From positions 186,001 to 250,000 of the forward strand of contig JANRJQ010000004.1 in NCBI GenBank assembly GCA_033763895.1: a DNA stretch of 64,000 nucleotides. Direction: 5' to 3'. The notes beneath the pieces are model-generated. The model had not been told where the DNA came from and did no database searches. It was given only the letters and a program-made list of their open reading frames with translations. This DNA comes from Chloroherpetonaceae bacterium (GTDB taxonomy: Bacteria > Bacteroidota > Chlorobiia > Chlorobiales > Thermochlorobacteraceae). Position numbers and translations under genes: made by a program. This document shows positions 24,463-34,570 of the stretch, piece by piece (the stretch's first letter is position 1; each line of letters starts with the position of its first letter).

Positions 24463-27132
24463 CTAAGATGAAAGAGAAATTAAAGAACCGCGCATCGCAT
24501 CTTTTGAAATGTTGATTCGTGTTTCGAATGCATCTTTCATTTCGTTGATATGAGATATAACCACAATTTTTTCAAATCGGTCTTGAACTCTCAAAATTGA
24601 TTCAGTGATTGCTTGAACGCCGTCTTCGTCTTGCGTCCCGAACCCTTCATCAATCACAAGCATTTTCACACCCACACCGCTTTGCTTTGCAAGCAATTCA
24701 GAAAGTGCTAAACGAATCGAAAAATCAATTCTAAATTTTTCACCTCCCGAGAAGGTTGAGTAATCGCGTTCATTTCCATTAACATCAGAAAGAATGATAT
24801 CCAAAGTGTCAATCTCCAATCCTGAAGCGCGAGAGCGGTTAAGCCGAAACTGAATTGAGGCCGTATTTTGTGAGATTTCTGAAAGAAGCTGATTGGCTAA
24901 TAACTCAATTTCATTGACCGCATTTTCAATCAGCATTGTTTGAATTCCTTTGATTCCAAAGGCTTCTTTGAGGTAGGCGTGAATCACAATCTCATCCTTA
25001 AGTGCTTTCCAATCATTTTGTAAAAGCCCAAGTTCATCTGCTTTTTCCTGAAGCCTTACTGATTCTTTGTTCAAGGCTTCCAAAGTCGCTTTTGAGGAGA
25101 TCAGCATTTTTTCGCGTTCACGGAAGATTTTGTGCTTTTGAGAAAAACGATTTGCAACTTGTTCTTTTTGAGCAACCTTCTCTCGAAGTTGATTGATAAG
25201 AATCAACGTCTCTTCAATTTCCTTTTGCATCTCGGCTTCCAAATCTTTGCCTTCCTTAATTTCTTCACGCAAACTATTTAGCCTTCTCTCTGCATTCTTT
25301 AAGTCACTCAATTGTTCAGTAACGACCTCTCTTCTTTTCAGTTTGAGTTTCATCATTTCAAACTTTTCTTTTTCAAACCCAAGTGCTGTTTTCCTTTCAT
25401 GAAGTATGTCGAGTTGGGACTTCAATTGGATTATTTCTTTTCCCTCCAAAAGTTCTTTTTCCAGAAATTGTTTTTTTTGACTTAAAGCCACTGCCTCTTG
25501 TTCTAGAATTTGCATTGACTCAAAGGCTTTTTTTGAAAGGGTTAATGCTTGAACCTGCTTTTCCTTTTCGTATAACAATATTTTGATTTCGCTTTTTAAC
25601 TGAGGGATTTGCTGAAGTTCCCTTTTCCATTTCTCAAGCTTTTGTGCATTTTCTTGAAGTAAATGATTTAGTTGGTTCAACTCATTTTGCAACACCTTTT
25701 CTTCTTCTTGATTCTTGAGATACTCTTTACGATATTCCGTCAAAATGTGATCTTTATGATTTGGGTCAAGAGGGCTTTTGCAAAGAGGGCATTGTGTTTC
25801 ATCTTTTATTGAAATCCCTTTATCCTTAATTTTGTTTCTTTCACGATTCGCTTCAGCAATTCTCGTTTCAAGTTGCTCCTTAAGTGAGGCAAACTTGACT
25901 TGTTCCTTTTCCGTGGTAATAAAAATTTCGTTTTCCTTTTCAAGTTGCTCAAGTTTCACTTCTGTCTCTTTAAGTTTCTCTTCCAATTCAAACGCTCTTT
26001 TGGTTAATCCCTTATTCTTCTCATAAGTATTTTTCTCAGTTATTCTTTTTTCTTCAATCGCTTTTTGATTTTGTTCAAGCGAACGGACTTCGCTTTTCAT
26101 CCGTATTGTTACGCTTTCTAAACGGCTTTTCGTTTCAAGAAGTTGGGTTTGTAAGGTTTGATATTCGATGGCTGCTTTTTCAGCAATCTCGGTTTGCATT
26201 CGAAGTTGCTCAAGTTCAGCATATTCCTTTTCGATTTCTCCCTTTTGAATAAGTTCCTTGCTAAGCGCAATGGCCTCAAGTTCTTTTTTTCTCAATCGAT
26301 TTCTTAATTCGATGAATTGCTTTTCGAGATTCACCTGCTTTGCCGTTTCTACTGCAAATTGAGATTCAAATGGAGTCAATTGAGTTAGCATTTCTTCCAT
26401 TGCATTTAATTCTAAAGTAATCGGCTTTAACTCATTTTCTTCCCGCTGGATTTGACCCAGAAGATTATCAATCTCTACTTCGACTCTCGGAAGTGCTTCG
26501 AGGTCGGATTCAAAAGCAGCTATTTTCCCTTCGAGATTCTTTGATTGCAATTCTCCTTCTTTCACCTTTATCGCTGCTGACTCGGACAGTGATTGATACT
26601 TTCTTGCTCCTAAAATTTCAGCCAATACTTCTTTTCTTTTAGATGCCGATTTCTCCGTGAATTCATCGGCTTTCCCTTGAGCAAGAAAGCTTGAATTCAT
26701 GAAGGTTTCGTAGGAAAGACCCAATGTCTTCTCTATCGTTGATTGCGTGTCACGAACTCCTGAGCCGGAGAGTGTGATGAATTTCTCTTCATTTTTATCG
26801 TAAACTTGAAACTCAAGTGTGGTTTGGGAGCTGTTGGCATTTTTCCCACGCTTTAACTGACGAATAATTCGAAATAAATTTTTCTCTTGATTTTTTTGGT
26901 GAGAGAATTCATACTCGACTCTTGTTTCCAAAGCAGATGCTCGGATGATATCTGTTGAGCTTTTTCCACGACCTTCTCCCCAAATACACCAAGGAATGGC
27001 TTCAAGTAAACTTGATTTACCAGCACCATTATCTCCGGTTAATATGGCTAACGAAAATGAATCAAAATCAAGCTGTTGAGCAGGTTCGCCGTAACCAAGA
27101 AAGTTTTGTAATGTTAATTTTTTTGGGGTCAT
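24463..27132 (-). CDS. SbcC/Rad50-like SMC ATPase
   Basis: The ATG at 27132 gives 889 residues and removes overlap with the upstream methyltransferase gene. Walker A is LTGDNGAGKSSLLEAIPW near residue 30-47. Long coiled coils flank a zinc hook CPLC near residue 447-450. The ABC signature FSGGEKFRIDFSIRLALSEL, Walker B (VKMLVIDEGFG) and the D-loop (TQDEDG) lie at the C-terminus. Rad50/SbcC works with the nuclease Mre11/SbcD at DNA ends and hairpins. No sbcD is adjacent, which is unusual since the two genes are often together. It follows a methyltransferase gene by 1 base. Confidence 0.9.
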   Translation of the reverse strand: MTPKKLTLQNFLGYGEPAQQLDFDSFSLAILTGDNGAGKSSLLEAIPWCIWGEGRGKSSTDIIRASALETRVEYEFSHQKNQEKNLFRIIRQLKRGKNANSSQTTLEFQVYDKNEEKFITLSGSGVRDTQSTIEKTLGLSYETFMNSSFLAQGKADEFTEKSASKRKEVLAEILGARKYQSLSESAAIKVKEGELQSKNLEGKIAAFESDLEALPRVEVEIDNLLGQIQREENELKPITLELNAMEEMLTQLTPFESQFAVETAKQVNLEKQFIELRNRLRKKELEAIALSKELIQKGEIEKEYAELEQLRMQTEIAEKAAIEYQTLQTQLLETKSRLESVTIRMKSEVRSLEQNQKAIEEKRITEKNTYEKNKGLTKRAFELEEKLKETEVKLEQLEKENEIFITTEKEQVKFASLKEQLETRIAEANRERNKIKDKGISIKDETQCPLCKSPLDPNHKDHILTEYRKEYLKNQEEEKVLQNELNQLNHLLQENAQKLEKWKRELQQIPQLKSEIKILLYEKEKQVQALTLSKKAFESMQILEQEAVALSQKKQFLEKELLEGKEIIQLKSQLDILHERKTALGFEKEKFEMMKLKLKRREVVTEQLSDLKNAERRLNSLREEIKEGKDLEAEMQKEIEETLILINQLREKVAQKEQVANRFSQKHKIFREREKMLISSKATLEALNKESVRLQEKADELGLLQNDWKALKDEIVIHAYLKEAFGIKGIQTMLIENAVNEIELLANQLLSEISQNTASIQFRLNRSRASGLEIDTLDIILSDVNGNERDYSTFSGGEKFRIDFSIRLALSELLAKQSGVGVKMLVIDEGFGTQDEDGVQAITESILRVQDRFEKIVVISHINEMKDAFETRINISKDAMRGSLISLSS

Positions 27133-27133
27133 T

Positions 27134-27808
27134 TCAATTCTTTTTTGAAATGATGATAGATTCAAAACCGTAAAATGCCCAAGTAGCACCAAACGGTACC
27201 GGTCGGTTTGTTAGGCGACTTATTGGCTCACCGAGCAAGCCGAGAAGGTAAAGCAAAGCGGGTTTATATTGTTTCGTCGCAAACTGAATTGACATCCCGA
27301 ACTTCTCTATCGCCTGAATGATCTGATCATATTTTAACATTTCACGATGAGTTGGGTCGTCAAAGTAATTCAGGGTTCCGAATCTTGAGGGAAAATGAAC
27401 GCTTGGCTCAGAGGGAAACGAAAGAAATAAATACCCGCCGGGTTTTAATACAAAGATCATTGAATCTAATACCGATTCTGGATTGAAACAATGTTCCAAG
27501 TTATGAGAAGAGATGACGGCGTCGAAATGGCAGCCCAAATTCTTAATTCCTTTATCAAAGCTTTCTGGTAAGAGTTCAATGTATCTATCGGCAAATAAGA
27601 GTGAATTCTCGCTTTGGTTATATGCTGCAATGTCAACGCCTGTATAATGCAAGTCGCTCCTAAGTGTTTTGGTCCGTTTTGGTGATTCGTTTCCACAGCC
27701 AACATCAAGAACTTTAGAACCAAAAGGCAAAGTTTGTATAAAACCATTTTTGCCTTTTGGTTTAAGAATCGCAGAGAATTTTAATTCTAATTTTAACTTC
27801 CTATGCAC
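27134..27808 (-). CDS. SAM-dependent methyltransferase (class I, Methyltransf_11-like)
   Basis: 224 residues from a GTG start; no ATG lies near the N-terminus. Motif I for SAM binding is SKVLDVGCGNESP near residue 31-43. Motif II is YTGVDIA, and the post-motif FDAVISSHNLEHCFNPESVL identifies the Methyltransf_11 group, followed by LKPGGYLFLSFPSEPS. The C-terminal third (FDDPTHREM) resembles methyltransferases found with cell-surface polysaccharide or sugar genes. The substrate is unknown. It is upstream of and almost touching the SbcC-like gene, but a functional link is not evident. Confidence 0.82.
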   Translation of the reverse strand: MHRKLKLELKFSAILKPKGKNGFIQTLPFGSKVLDVGCGNESPKRTKTLRSDLHYTGVDIAAYNQSENSLLFADRYIELLPESFDKGIKNLGCHFDAVISSHNLEHCFNPESVLDSMIFVLKPGGYLFLSFPSEPSVHFPSRFGTLNYFDDPTHREMLKYDQIIQAIEKFGMSIQFATKQYKPALLYLLGLLGEPISRLTNRPVPFGATWAFYGFESIIISKKN

Positions 27809-27841
27809 GGTTGAAGCGTTAGAATTTATGGAATTTAAAAA

Positions 27842-27870
27842 TAAAAAAACGGCATCACTAAGGATGCCGT
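27842..27870 (-). terminator. Intrinsic terminator of the respiratory operon
   Basis: ACGGCATC (27849-27856) pairs perfectly with GATGCCGT (27863-27870). On the - strand the stem runs into seven T residues. It lies 25 bases after the coxA stop, closing the 14-gene operon and showing that no coxC or coxD follows. Confidence 0.9.
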
Positions 27871-27894
27871 TAGGAAATTTATTTTGGTAAGTTG

Positions 27895-29643
27895 CTATAC
27901 TTTACTTGCCTTTTTAAGTTTTTTCCCATTTCCATTCTTACCGTTTGATTCTTCGTGATGATCACCGCTATTGGGATTAAAGGTGATTAACCCATCTTTA
28001 TCCATCAATACACGGTCATAATCATAAGGACCAAAAATTTGATGCGGGGTTCCTTCAAAGTTATGTGGATGCGGTGGCGATGTTGTCATCCATTCCATTG
28101 TCAATCCATACCACGGATTTTTTGGTGCTTGTGGTCCTTTGAAAATTGAATGAATAAGGTAAACCGCCATAATGATAAATCCTACGCCTAAAATCCAAGT
28201 TCCAACGGTTGAAATCATGTGTAGCGAATGATATTGCTCTAAATAGGTATAGTATCTGCGAGGCATCCCTTGCAAACCCATCAAAAACTGAGGGAAGAAT
28301 GTCACATTGAAGCCAATAAAAATCAGGGCAGCAGAAACCAAAGCAGCTGTTTCGTTATACATCCGTCCCCAGATTTTTGGCCACCAGTAATGAAGCCCGC
28401 CAAGGAATGCGATAACTGTTCCACCCATCATCACATAATGAAAATGAGCAACAACAAAATAGGTATCGTGTAAGTGAATGTCCACTGAAAGTGCACCTAG
28501 ATAAATTCCTGTTAATCCTCCAATCGTGAAAAGGCAAAGAAATGCGTGGGTGTAAAGCATTGGCGCTTGAAAAGTAAGTGACCCACGGTACATTGTTGCA
28601 ACCCAATTAAAAATCTTAATTCCAGAAGGAATTCCGACCAAAAAGGTTAGAAATGAAAAAATAAATGCCGCGAGTTCAGATTGACCACTTGTGAACATGT
28701 GATGTCCCCAAACAAGAAAACTGACAAGTGCGATAGCAAGGCTCGAAAACGCGATGGGTGTGTATCCAAATATTCTTTTATGAGAAAAAGTTGCAATAAG
28801 TTCGGAGATAATTGCCATACCGGGCAAAATCATGATATACACGGCTGGATGAGAATAAAACCAAAAGAAGTGTTGGTACAGCACCGGATCTCCACCCATA
28901 GCAGGGTCAAAAATGCCGATTCCGAACGCTCGTTCTAGAATGAGGAGTAACATCGTAATTCCAAGTACCGGTGTCGCCATTACTTGAATAATTGAGGTGG
29001 CATACATTCCCCAAACAAATAAAGGCATACTAAACCAAGTCATTCCCGGAGCCCGAAGTTTATGCACTGTGACAATGAAGTTCAGCCCAGTGAAAATCGA
29101 CGAAAAACCCATAATAAAAACACCAAGCGTGATTGAGATGACAGAGGTTTTACTTTCAACACTATAAGGAGTATAGAAAGTCCATCCTGTATCAACCGCA
29201 CCTGTCACAAGTGAATAAATTGCGAACAAAGCACCAACTACATAAACATAGAAGCTTGCTAAATTCAATCTTGGGAAAGCCACGTCTTTCGCGCCAATCA
29301 TCAACGGTAGCACAAAATTTCCTAACGCGGCCGGAATCGCAGGAATAATAAATAAGAAAACCATTATCGCCCCGTGAAGCGTAAACAGTTGGTTGTAGGA
29401 ATCTGGTCCAACGATATCTTTACCGGGATTAATGAGTTCAAAGCGCAAAAGAATCGCAAATACGCCCGCAACAAAAAAGAAAAACATGACTGAAAAGAGG
29501 TACATCAATCCGATTCTTTTATGGTCAACCGTAGAGAGCCAAGACCACAACCCTTGAGGTGAATTTAGATAATGTACCGACGGAGCGGACGATTGGCCTG
29601 TGTTTGCCACAGGACTTGATGGAGTTTCAACTAAAGCTGCCAT
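27895..29643 (-). CDS. coxA: Cytochrome c oxidase subunit I, A2-type caa3
   Basis: A 582-residue haem-copper oxidase core subunit with 12 helices. Residues seen: the first haem a ligand in [12 protein letters not shown]; CuB and cross-linked Tyr region [23 protein letters not shown] with the two CuB His; [14 protein letters not shown] with the haem a3 and a ligands. The helix VI motif is YSHP.VY without the Glu of A1 enzymes, as in the A2 enzymes of Thermus and Rhodothermus. It reduces O2 to water and pumps protons. GAGGT precedes the ATG. It is the last gene of the operon; the tail after residue about 545 is hydrophilic and Lys-rich. Confidence 0.96.
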   Translation of the reverse strand: MAALVETPSSPVANTGQSSAPSVHYLNSPQGLWSWLSTVDHKRIGLMYLFSVMFFFFVAGVFAILLRFELINPGKDIVGPDSYNQLFTLHGAIMVFLFIIPAIPAALGNFVLPLMIGAKDVAFPRLNLASFYVYVVGALFAIYSLVTGAVDTGWTFYTPYSVESKTSVISITLGVFIMGFSSIFTGLNFIVTVHKLRAPGMTWFSMPLFVWGMYATSIIQVMATPVLGITMLLLILERAFGIGIFDPAMGGDPVLYQHFFWFYSHPAVYIMILPGMAIISELIATFSHKRIFGYTPIAFSSLAIALVSFLVWGHHMFTSGQSELAAFIFSFLTFLVGIPSGIKIFNWVATMYRGSLTFQAPMLYTHAFLCLFTIGGLTGIYLGALSVDIHLHDTYFVVAHFHYVMMGGTVIAFLGGLHYWWPKIWGRMYNETAALVSAALIFIGFNVTFFPQFLMGLQGMPRRYYTYLEQYHSLHMISTVGTWILGVGFIIMAVYLIHSIFKGPQAPKNPWYGLTMEWMTTSPPHPHNFEGTPHQIFGPYDYDRVLMDKDGLITFNPNSGDHHEESNGKNGNGKKLKKASKV

Positions 29644-29668
29644 TTTTTACCTCGTTAAATTGAAGTGG

Positions 29669-30601
29669 TTACTGAATAGTTTTCATATAAGCAATAATCG
29701 CATCGATTTGCTTTTGCTTTAAGATTCCTTGATAAGTAGGCATTACCGGTTGGTAGCCGGCAACGACTTTAGCATTAGGTTCGAGCATTGACTCTCTGAG
29801 ATAGTTTTCATCTGCAAGCACTTCACTTCCATCGGCAAGTTTATGTTTTTTTCCATATGCACCCTTCCAAGTTGGGCCGGTATTTGCAGTTCCATCAACG
29901 CTATGACAAGTTACACAAGCCTTTGAGATGTAGAGTTTTTTTCCAAACTCTTCAGGTTTCATTGACCCGCCACCTTCTGCCTCTTCAAGCCACTTGTTGT
30001 ATTCTGTTTCACTTACAACTCGAATTTTTCCGATCATTTCAGAGTGGCTCTTTCCACAGTATTCTGTACAAAAAATGTCAAAAGTTCCTGCTTGAGTGGG
30101 TGTCGCGGTCAAAATGCTATAACGATTTGGAACAGCATCCATTTTTACTCGGAATGCCGGAACATAAAAACTGTGAATGACATCTTCAGATGAAATTAAA
30201 AATTTCAACGGTTTTCCTTGAGGTACCACCAATTCATTGACACTATTTGCACCGTTCGGGTAATCAAATGCCCAAAACCATTTTTTTCCCAAAACCCGAA
30301 TTTCGAGTGCGTCTTTAGGGACAACATTCATGTCTAAGTATGAGCGGAACCCCCAAAAGAAAATTAAGAAAACAAGCAGGGTTGGAATTAATGTCCAGAT
30401 TATTTCAAGTCTCGTGTTATGAGAGATACCCGACGTGTATTCAGGTCTTTCATTCTTTCGTCTATAAATCCAGAGATAATAGACCGAGACGATGGTAACC
30501 AATAAAAAAAGCCACGCTGATGCGTTGGTTATAAATATGATGAGACTGTCAATATCAGACGCGATGGTCGAGGCTTGTTCAGGTAAGTATGAACTTTTCA
30601 T
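29669..30601 (-). CDS. coxB: Cytochrome c oxidase subunit II with fused cytochrome c
   Basis: The ATG at 30601 is preferred over a TTG nine codons upstream. 310 residues. Two helices (about 20-45 and 65-90) anchor a cupredoxin domain whose CuA ligands are visible: HSFYVPAFRVKMD and CTEYCGKSHSEM. A cytochrome c domain follows after a Gly-rich linker, with haem motif CVTCH and probable axial Met in PVMPTYQG. This fusion defines caa3 oxidases, which take electrons directly from a donor such as ACIII. It lies 36 bases after sco. Confidence 0.95.
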   Translation of the reverse strand: MKSSYLPEQASTIASDIDSLIIFITNASAWLFLLVTIVSVYYLWIYRRKNERPEYTSGISHNTRLEIIWTLIPTLLVFLIFFWGFRSYLDMNVVPKDALEIRVLGKKWFWAFDYPNGANSVNELVVPQGKPLKFLISSEDVIHSFYVPAFRVKMDAVPNRYSILTATPTQAGTFDIFCTEYCGKSHSEMIGKIRVVSETEYNKWLEEAEGGGSMKPEEFGKKLYISKACVTCHSVDGTANTGPTWKGAYGKKHKLADGSEVLADENYLRESMLEPNAKVVAGYQPVMPTYQGILKQKQIDAIIAYMKTIQ

Positions 30602-30637
30602 AAAACAAATTTGAAAAAATTCTTTCAAAAATAATTC

Positions 30638-31480
30638 TTAATTCAATGTTAAATCGACGGGTGGTTTTCCCTTCTTTTCATGTTTGCGGCTTTCTTTTAC
30701 CCAAAAAGTACTGAGCACCACGCCCATAATCACTATTGTGAGCAAGCCGCCTACTTTCATAATGTTTATAGCAAATGGAACATAGCTATTCAATTTCGGA
30801 TCGTAGTGAAAACATGAAAGAATAATTCGATCCATCGTTGTCCCTATTTTTCCTGAACTTGCTTCAATCAATGCCAGCTTAAGATCAAATTGTCGATAAT
30901 TAATCCCGTACAAATAACGGGTAATTTTCCCTTCTGGGGAGATTAAAAATGCAACAGCCGGATGCGCATATTCATTTCGTTTTGTATCGAAGTAATAAAT
31001 AAAACCAACTGACTCTGCAAGTGATCTTGACATTTCTGACCTGCCCACTAAGAAGTGCCAACCCTCTTCTACACCCGGTCTTCCAAAAGCTTCTTTGTAT
31101 CCGTTTTTCTTTGCCATTGCAAGTTCTGGTGTTTCGCTCGGGTCTATACTGACGGTTATAATTCTATAATCAACTCCAAGGTCTAAGTCCAATTGTTTGG
31201 CACTGCCACAGACACCGTTTTGTACCAAGTTGCAAAGCATCGGACACTTGTAGTAACCAAGGGTCAAGAGTACTGGTTTTCCATCCAGAAAATAATCTTG
31301 TAACTGAACGGCTTTCCCAGTTTCATCTATAAAAGTAAGGTGAAAAGGGATTATATCCCCTAATTTTTCAACTACATCAATTCCCTTTAATTCTGTTGGT
31401 GAATCTAAAATCTGTTGAGAAAAAAGAACATTACATTTCAAAATCAAACCAAAAACAAACACAACTTTCACGAACCACAT
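30638..31480 (-). CDS. sco: SCO1/SenC copper chaperone for the CuA site
   Basis: The ATG at 31480 has an excellent ribosome site (GGAGGTG); the protein is 280 residues. It has a signal peptide, then a thioredoxin-like fold with the copper-binding pair in YYKCPMLCNLV and the third ligand His in EYAHPAVAFLI. A C-terminal membrane helix (about residues 240-262, MKVGGLLTIVIMGVVL) and a basic tail make it a C-anchored Sco, as found in ACIII-caa3 operons. Its job is to load copper into CoxB, encoded next. Confidence 0.92.
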   Translation of the reverse strand: MWFVKVVFVFGLILKCNVLFSQQILDSPTELKGIDVVEKLGDIIPFHLTFIDETGKAVQLQDYFLDGKPVLLTLGYYKCPMLCNLVQNGVCGSAKQLDLDLGVDYRIITVSIDPSETPELAMAKKNGYKEAFGRPGVEEGWHFLVGRSEMSRSLAESVGFIYYFDTKRNEYAHPAVAFLISPEGKITRYLYGINYRQFDLKLALIEASSGKIGTTMDRIILSCFHYDPKLNSYVPFAINIMKVGGLLTIVIMGVVLSTFWVKESRKHEKKGKPPVDLTLN

Positions 31481-31514
31481 TTTCACCTCCTTCACATAGA
31501 GCATTTAACTCAAA

Positions 31515-32012
31515 CTACTTCTTAATCGCTTTAGCTCTCTTCGAATTACTTTGCAATTGAGCGGCAGGTTTTTCATCTTTTGTTGGAGTGTCTGTATTCG
31601 CCGGGGGTTGAATTTGCTGCTGATTCAATTTGGCCACTTTAGCTTCCTCAGCCATTTTTTGCATTGCTTCAGAAACGGGCATTCTATAGATTTGTTTATT
31701 GATATCAACGATTCCATAAGAATTAATGACCCCATCCTCTTTTGACTTCACATCTCGAAGCAAGGTTGATTCCGGAATTAAGGTACTTGAAACATACTTC
31801 TCTTCCCGTTGCACCTTAAAAAATTCTGCTAAAAAAAACATAATCACTGCAATAACAACAGTTCCGACCACAATACTCGTAATAATTGCTCTTGGGTTGA
31901 TATCCGATTTTTCATAATCATTTTCAGGACTCTGATATAACTCCATTGGTTTGGATAATTCAATTGAGGGTTGATTTTTTGCCTCCTGTTGCATTAACAC
32001 ATCATTTTGCAT
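31515..32012 (-). CDS. Small single-helix protein of the ACIII-oxidase operon
   Basis: 165 residues: a polar cytoplasmic N-terminus, one helix (about 43-66), then a periplasmic part. The conserved-looking segment NSYGIVDINKQIYRMPVSEAM recalls a short motif (SYGWVD...RIPI..AM) in small proteins found between actF and sco in other ACIII operons. The last 40 residues are low complexity (Gln, Pro, Lys). It is probably an accessory or assembly subunit of the supercomplex; no cofactor motif is seen. Confidence 0.75.
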   Translation of the reverse strand: MQNDVLMQQEAKNQPSIELSKPMELYQSPENDYEKSDINPRAIITSIVVGTVVIAVIMFFLAEFFKVQREEKYVSSTLIPESTLLRDVKSKEDGVINSYGIVDINKQIYRMPVSEAMQKMAEEAKVAKLNQQQIQPPANTDTPTKDEKPAAQLQSNSKRAKAIKK

Positions 32013-32023
32013 AACCTAAAGAA

Positions 32024-33223
32024 TTAATGATTGACAAATTGCATTGAATTTTCCAATTTTGGATCGCGAATTGGAACAATCGGATTACTGGTTAAGCGAT
32101 ACCAGAAAAACCATAGGAAGAGCCCCCCAATACCAGCAGTACTTGAAAGGTGAAGCCAAGAAAAGTGTAGCCCGTGATGCGCGTCTGGATTTGCAATGGT
32201 AACATTCGGCATAATGAGCCAGTAGTAATCTACCCATTGCATAAAAACAAACCAAAATCCCATTATAGCCATTACATACAAATTTCTTTTCGATGACCTA
32301 AAGATCAAAATAAAAAAAGGAAGGACGAAATGTCCGAAAAAAAGAAGCATCGAAACATACTCCCATCCATATTCCCATCGATGTTTGTAGAAAATGGTCT
32401 CTTCCGGAATATTTCCATACCAAATAAGCATAAATTGCGAAAATGCGATGTACGCCCAAAAAACGGTAAACCCAAACATCAGTTTTCCGATATCATGATA
32501 GTGCTCGGTGGTCATCGCTTTTCCTAGCGCACTGTTCTTGCGCAAATATTGTGAGAATAAATTCAGAAACGCGAGTGTTAACCACCAACTGCCGGCAAAA
32601 AAGTAAACACCGAAAATCGTTGAATACCAATGCGGATCGAGAGACATTAGAAAATCAAAGGCTGCGAAAGTAATTGAAAGCGCAAAAAATATGATTCCGG
32701 GTGCACTGAGTTTTCTCATTTTCCGAAGCACTGTTTCGTCTCCAGCATCTTGTTTAAGTGAATGGCGATTTAGCGTTAACGCTAAGTATGACCATAAACC
32801 GAAGTAAACAATAGCACGGATAAGAAAAAATGTGATGTTTAACCAGCCTGACTTATGTTGAAGAAGTTCATCCTTGGCAACTTGCTCGGCATGAGACCAA
32901 TGGTATAAATCATGAATACCAAAAGCAATTGGAATAAAGAGAATACCCATTAATGGAATCGTCATCGCTAAAGATTCAGCGATTCGCCTCAACACAACGC
33001 TCCATTCTGCTCCAGTAATGTGATGAAGCATCGTAAAAAACAGTCCGCCTAAAGCTATTGATAACCAAAAAACATATCCAACGAGATAGGCAAAAAAGAA
33101 ATTATCTCTTGGAGTTAGAAAAAAACCTGCTACCAACGAAATTAGTCCGACCAATCCCACAATTAGGGCATTGCGTCCAAAATTAAGATTTTTAGCATTG
33201 AGTTTGAACTCATCTCTGCTCAT
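32024..33223 (-). CDS. actF: Alternative complex III, membrane subunit ActF
   Basis: A 399-residue protein with ten predicted helices and no cofactor motif. It has the position and length of ActF, a relative of the NrfD/ActC family. Stretches such as MLHHITGAEWSVVLRRIAES and MGFWFVFMQWVDYYWLIMP are typical. It probably contributes to the quinol site or proton path of the menaquinol:cytochrome c oxidoreductase. AAGGAG precedes the ATG. It follows actE by 9 bases. Confidence 0.9.
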   Translation of the reverse strand: MSRDEFKLNAKNLNFGRNALIVGLVGLISLVAGFFLTPRDNFFFAYLVGYVFWLSIALGGLFFTMLHHITGAEWSVVLRRIAESLAMTIPLMGILFIPIAFGIHDLYHWSHAEQVAKDELLQHKSGWLNITFFLIRAIVYFGLWSYLALTLNRHSLKQDAGDETVLRKMRKLSAPGIIFFALSITFAAFDFLMSLDPHWYSTIFGVYFFAGSWWLTLAFLNLFSQYLRKNSALGKAMTTEHYHDIGKLMFGFTVFWAYIAFSQFMLIWYGNIPEETIFYKHRWEYGWEYVSMLLFFGHFVLPFFILIFRSSKRNLYVMAIMGFWFVFMQWVDYYWLIMPNVTIANPDAHHGLHFSWLHLSSTAGIGGLFLWFFWYRLTSNPIVPIRDPKLENSMQFVNH

Positions 33224-33232
33224 GATTACTCC

Positions 33233-33898
33233 TTACTGATTTGAAAGTTCAAGTCGTTTCCCTTCAGGCAAATCCGTTAATGTTGCTGATTGACTTCTTT
33301 GAAGTGCACGAACATAGAGTACAATCGCCCATCGGTCTGAAACTGAAATTTGATGTTTATAGGATGGCATATTTCGAATTCCATTCGAAATAACGTTATA
33401 AATATGGCCATCAGGGGATGTTTTTATTCTTGAATCATGAAGTGAGGTAGGTGGCAAATAGCCGTGCTCAACAACCAAGCCATTGATTTGCCGACCCGCA
33501 TTGTCTTTCGCACCACCGGTTCTGCTATGACAAGGTGCACAATAAATGTTATAACGCTCCTGACCACGTTGAAGCGTTGTCAAAGTGATTTCAACCGGTG
33601 CTGTGACAATCGTATCTCCGCTTGGGGTTTTACCAGTATAATAAACGGTATTTTCTCTCAACTCACCCTGTGCTACTGTTCCCGCGACTGGTGTTCTCAT
33701 CGCTAAACCATCCGCAAAAAATTCACTTTTTCGTTGTGCTTTGTACTTCGGTTGTGTCATCATATTGGTCTGATAGACAATAGGTGGCTCATCGAAGGGC
33801 AAACCTCTTACACAACCGCTTAAACCAACTGCAACAAAAACGACTAGTAGTAAAACCGAAACCCTTCGAGATAGGCTTTGTTTAAATTTCTGATTCAT
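33233..33898 (-). CDS. actE: Alternative complex III, monohaem cytochrome c lipoprotein ActE
   Basis: 221 residues. The signal ends in a lipobox (GLSGC), so the protein is lipid-anchored on the periplasmic side. One c-haem motif CAPCH near residue 120 and a likely axial Met in IRNMPSYKHQ. The start overlaps the actD stop as ATGA with GGAGGT upstream, so translation is coupled. ActE carries electrons from the ActA/ActB module towards the oxidase cytochrome domain. Confidence 0.92.
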   Translation of the reverse strand: MNQKFKQSLSRRVSVLLLVVFVAVGLSGCVRGLPFDEPPIVYQTNMMTQPKYKAQRKSEFFADGLAMRTPVAGTVAQGELRENTVYYTGKTPSGDTIVTAPVEITLTTLQRGQERYNIYCAPCHSRTGGAKDNAGRQINGLVVEHGYLPPTSLHDSRIKTSPDGHIYNVISNGIRNMPSYKHQISVSDRWAIVLYVRALQRSQSATLTDLPEGKRLELSNQ

Positions 33899-34569
33899 TT
33901 AGAAACCTCCGCTAATTTTTCATCAATTTCTTCTTCTTCTATCGGGCGATGCATTAGTTCAACTTTTCCGGAACCTAATGCTTTGAAAAAATCACTTGTT
34001 TCTTTGGGATGAAATTTTTCGTCCCAAGCGAAAACGCAAGCAAAAAAGCCATTATCGCCTGCTCTTTTGCTGAATGATTCGGCATAATATGCAGGGTGAA
34101 AAAAACGTGGCATCCTATTAAGTGCAAACATTCCAAAAACAGCCCCAAAAGCTGAAAGGAGAACCGTAAATTCAAATAAAACAGGAATAAATGCGGGCAA
34201 ACTAAAAAATGGTTTGCCAGAAGTATTCATTGGATAATCAACCGCACTCGTCCACCACATCATCAGTAAACCCAACGATAAACCAGTTAAACCACAGGCA
34301 AAAACAATTTTACCAAGCGGAGATTGACCAAGACCCATTGCATCATCCATTCCGTGGATTGGAAAAGGAGAATAAACCTCAAAACGCTTATAACCGGCTT
34401 TTCTTATTTCCTCTGCCGCTCTAATTAGTTCGGCGGGATTTGAAAATTCAGCCATCACACCTTCAGCTTCTTCTTCCACCAAAATTTGCTTTGCCTCAAG
34501 ACGTGCTTTTTCAGCACCAATTTTTAAGTCGTTTGATTGACGATTATAATCCGTTTCGTGTAATGACAT
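33895..34569 (-). CDS. actD: Alternative complex III, subunit ActD (DUF3341)
   Basis: The ATG at 34569 has GGAGGT 8 bases upstream; an ATG five codons earlier would swallow that site. 224 residues: a cytoplasmic N-terminal domain with AEEIRKAGYKRFEVYSPFPIHGMDDAMGL, the DUF3341 signature, then two helices (about 90-115 and 125-150) and a C-terminal soluble part. ActD holds the membrane subunits together in the known ACIII structures. It begins 1 base after the actC stop. Confidence 0.92.
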   Translation of the reverse strand: MSLHETDYNRQSNDLKIGAEKARLEAKQILVEEEAEGVMAEFSNPAELIRAAEEIRKAGYKRFEVYSPFPIHGMDDAMGLGQSPLGKIVFACGLTGLSLGLLMMWWTSAVDYPMNTSGKPFFSLPAFIPVLFEFTVLLSAFGAVFGMFALNRMPRFFHPAYYAESFSKRAGDNGFFACVFAWDEKFHPKETSDFFKALGSGKVELMHRPIEEEEIDEKLAEVSK

Positions 34570-34570
34570 A

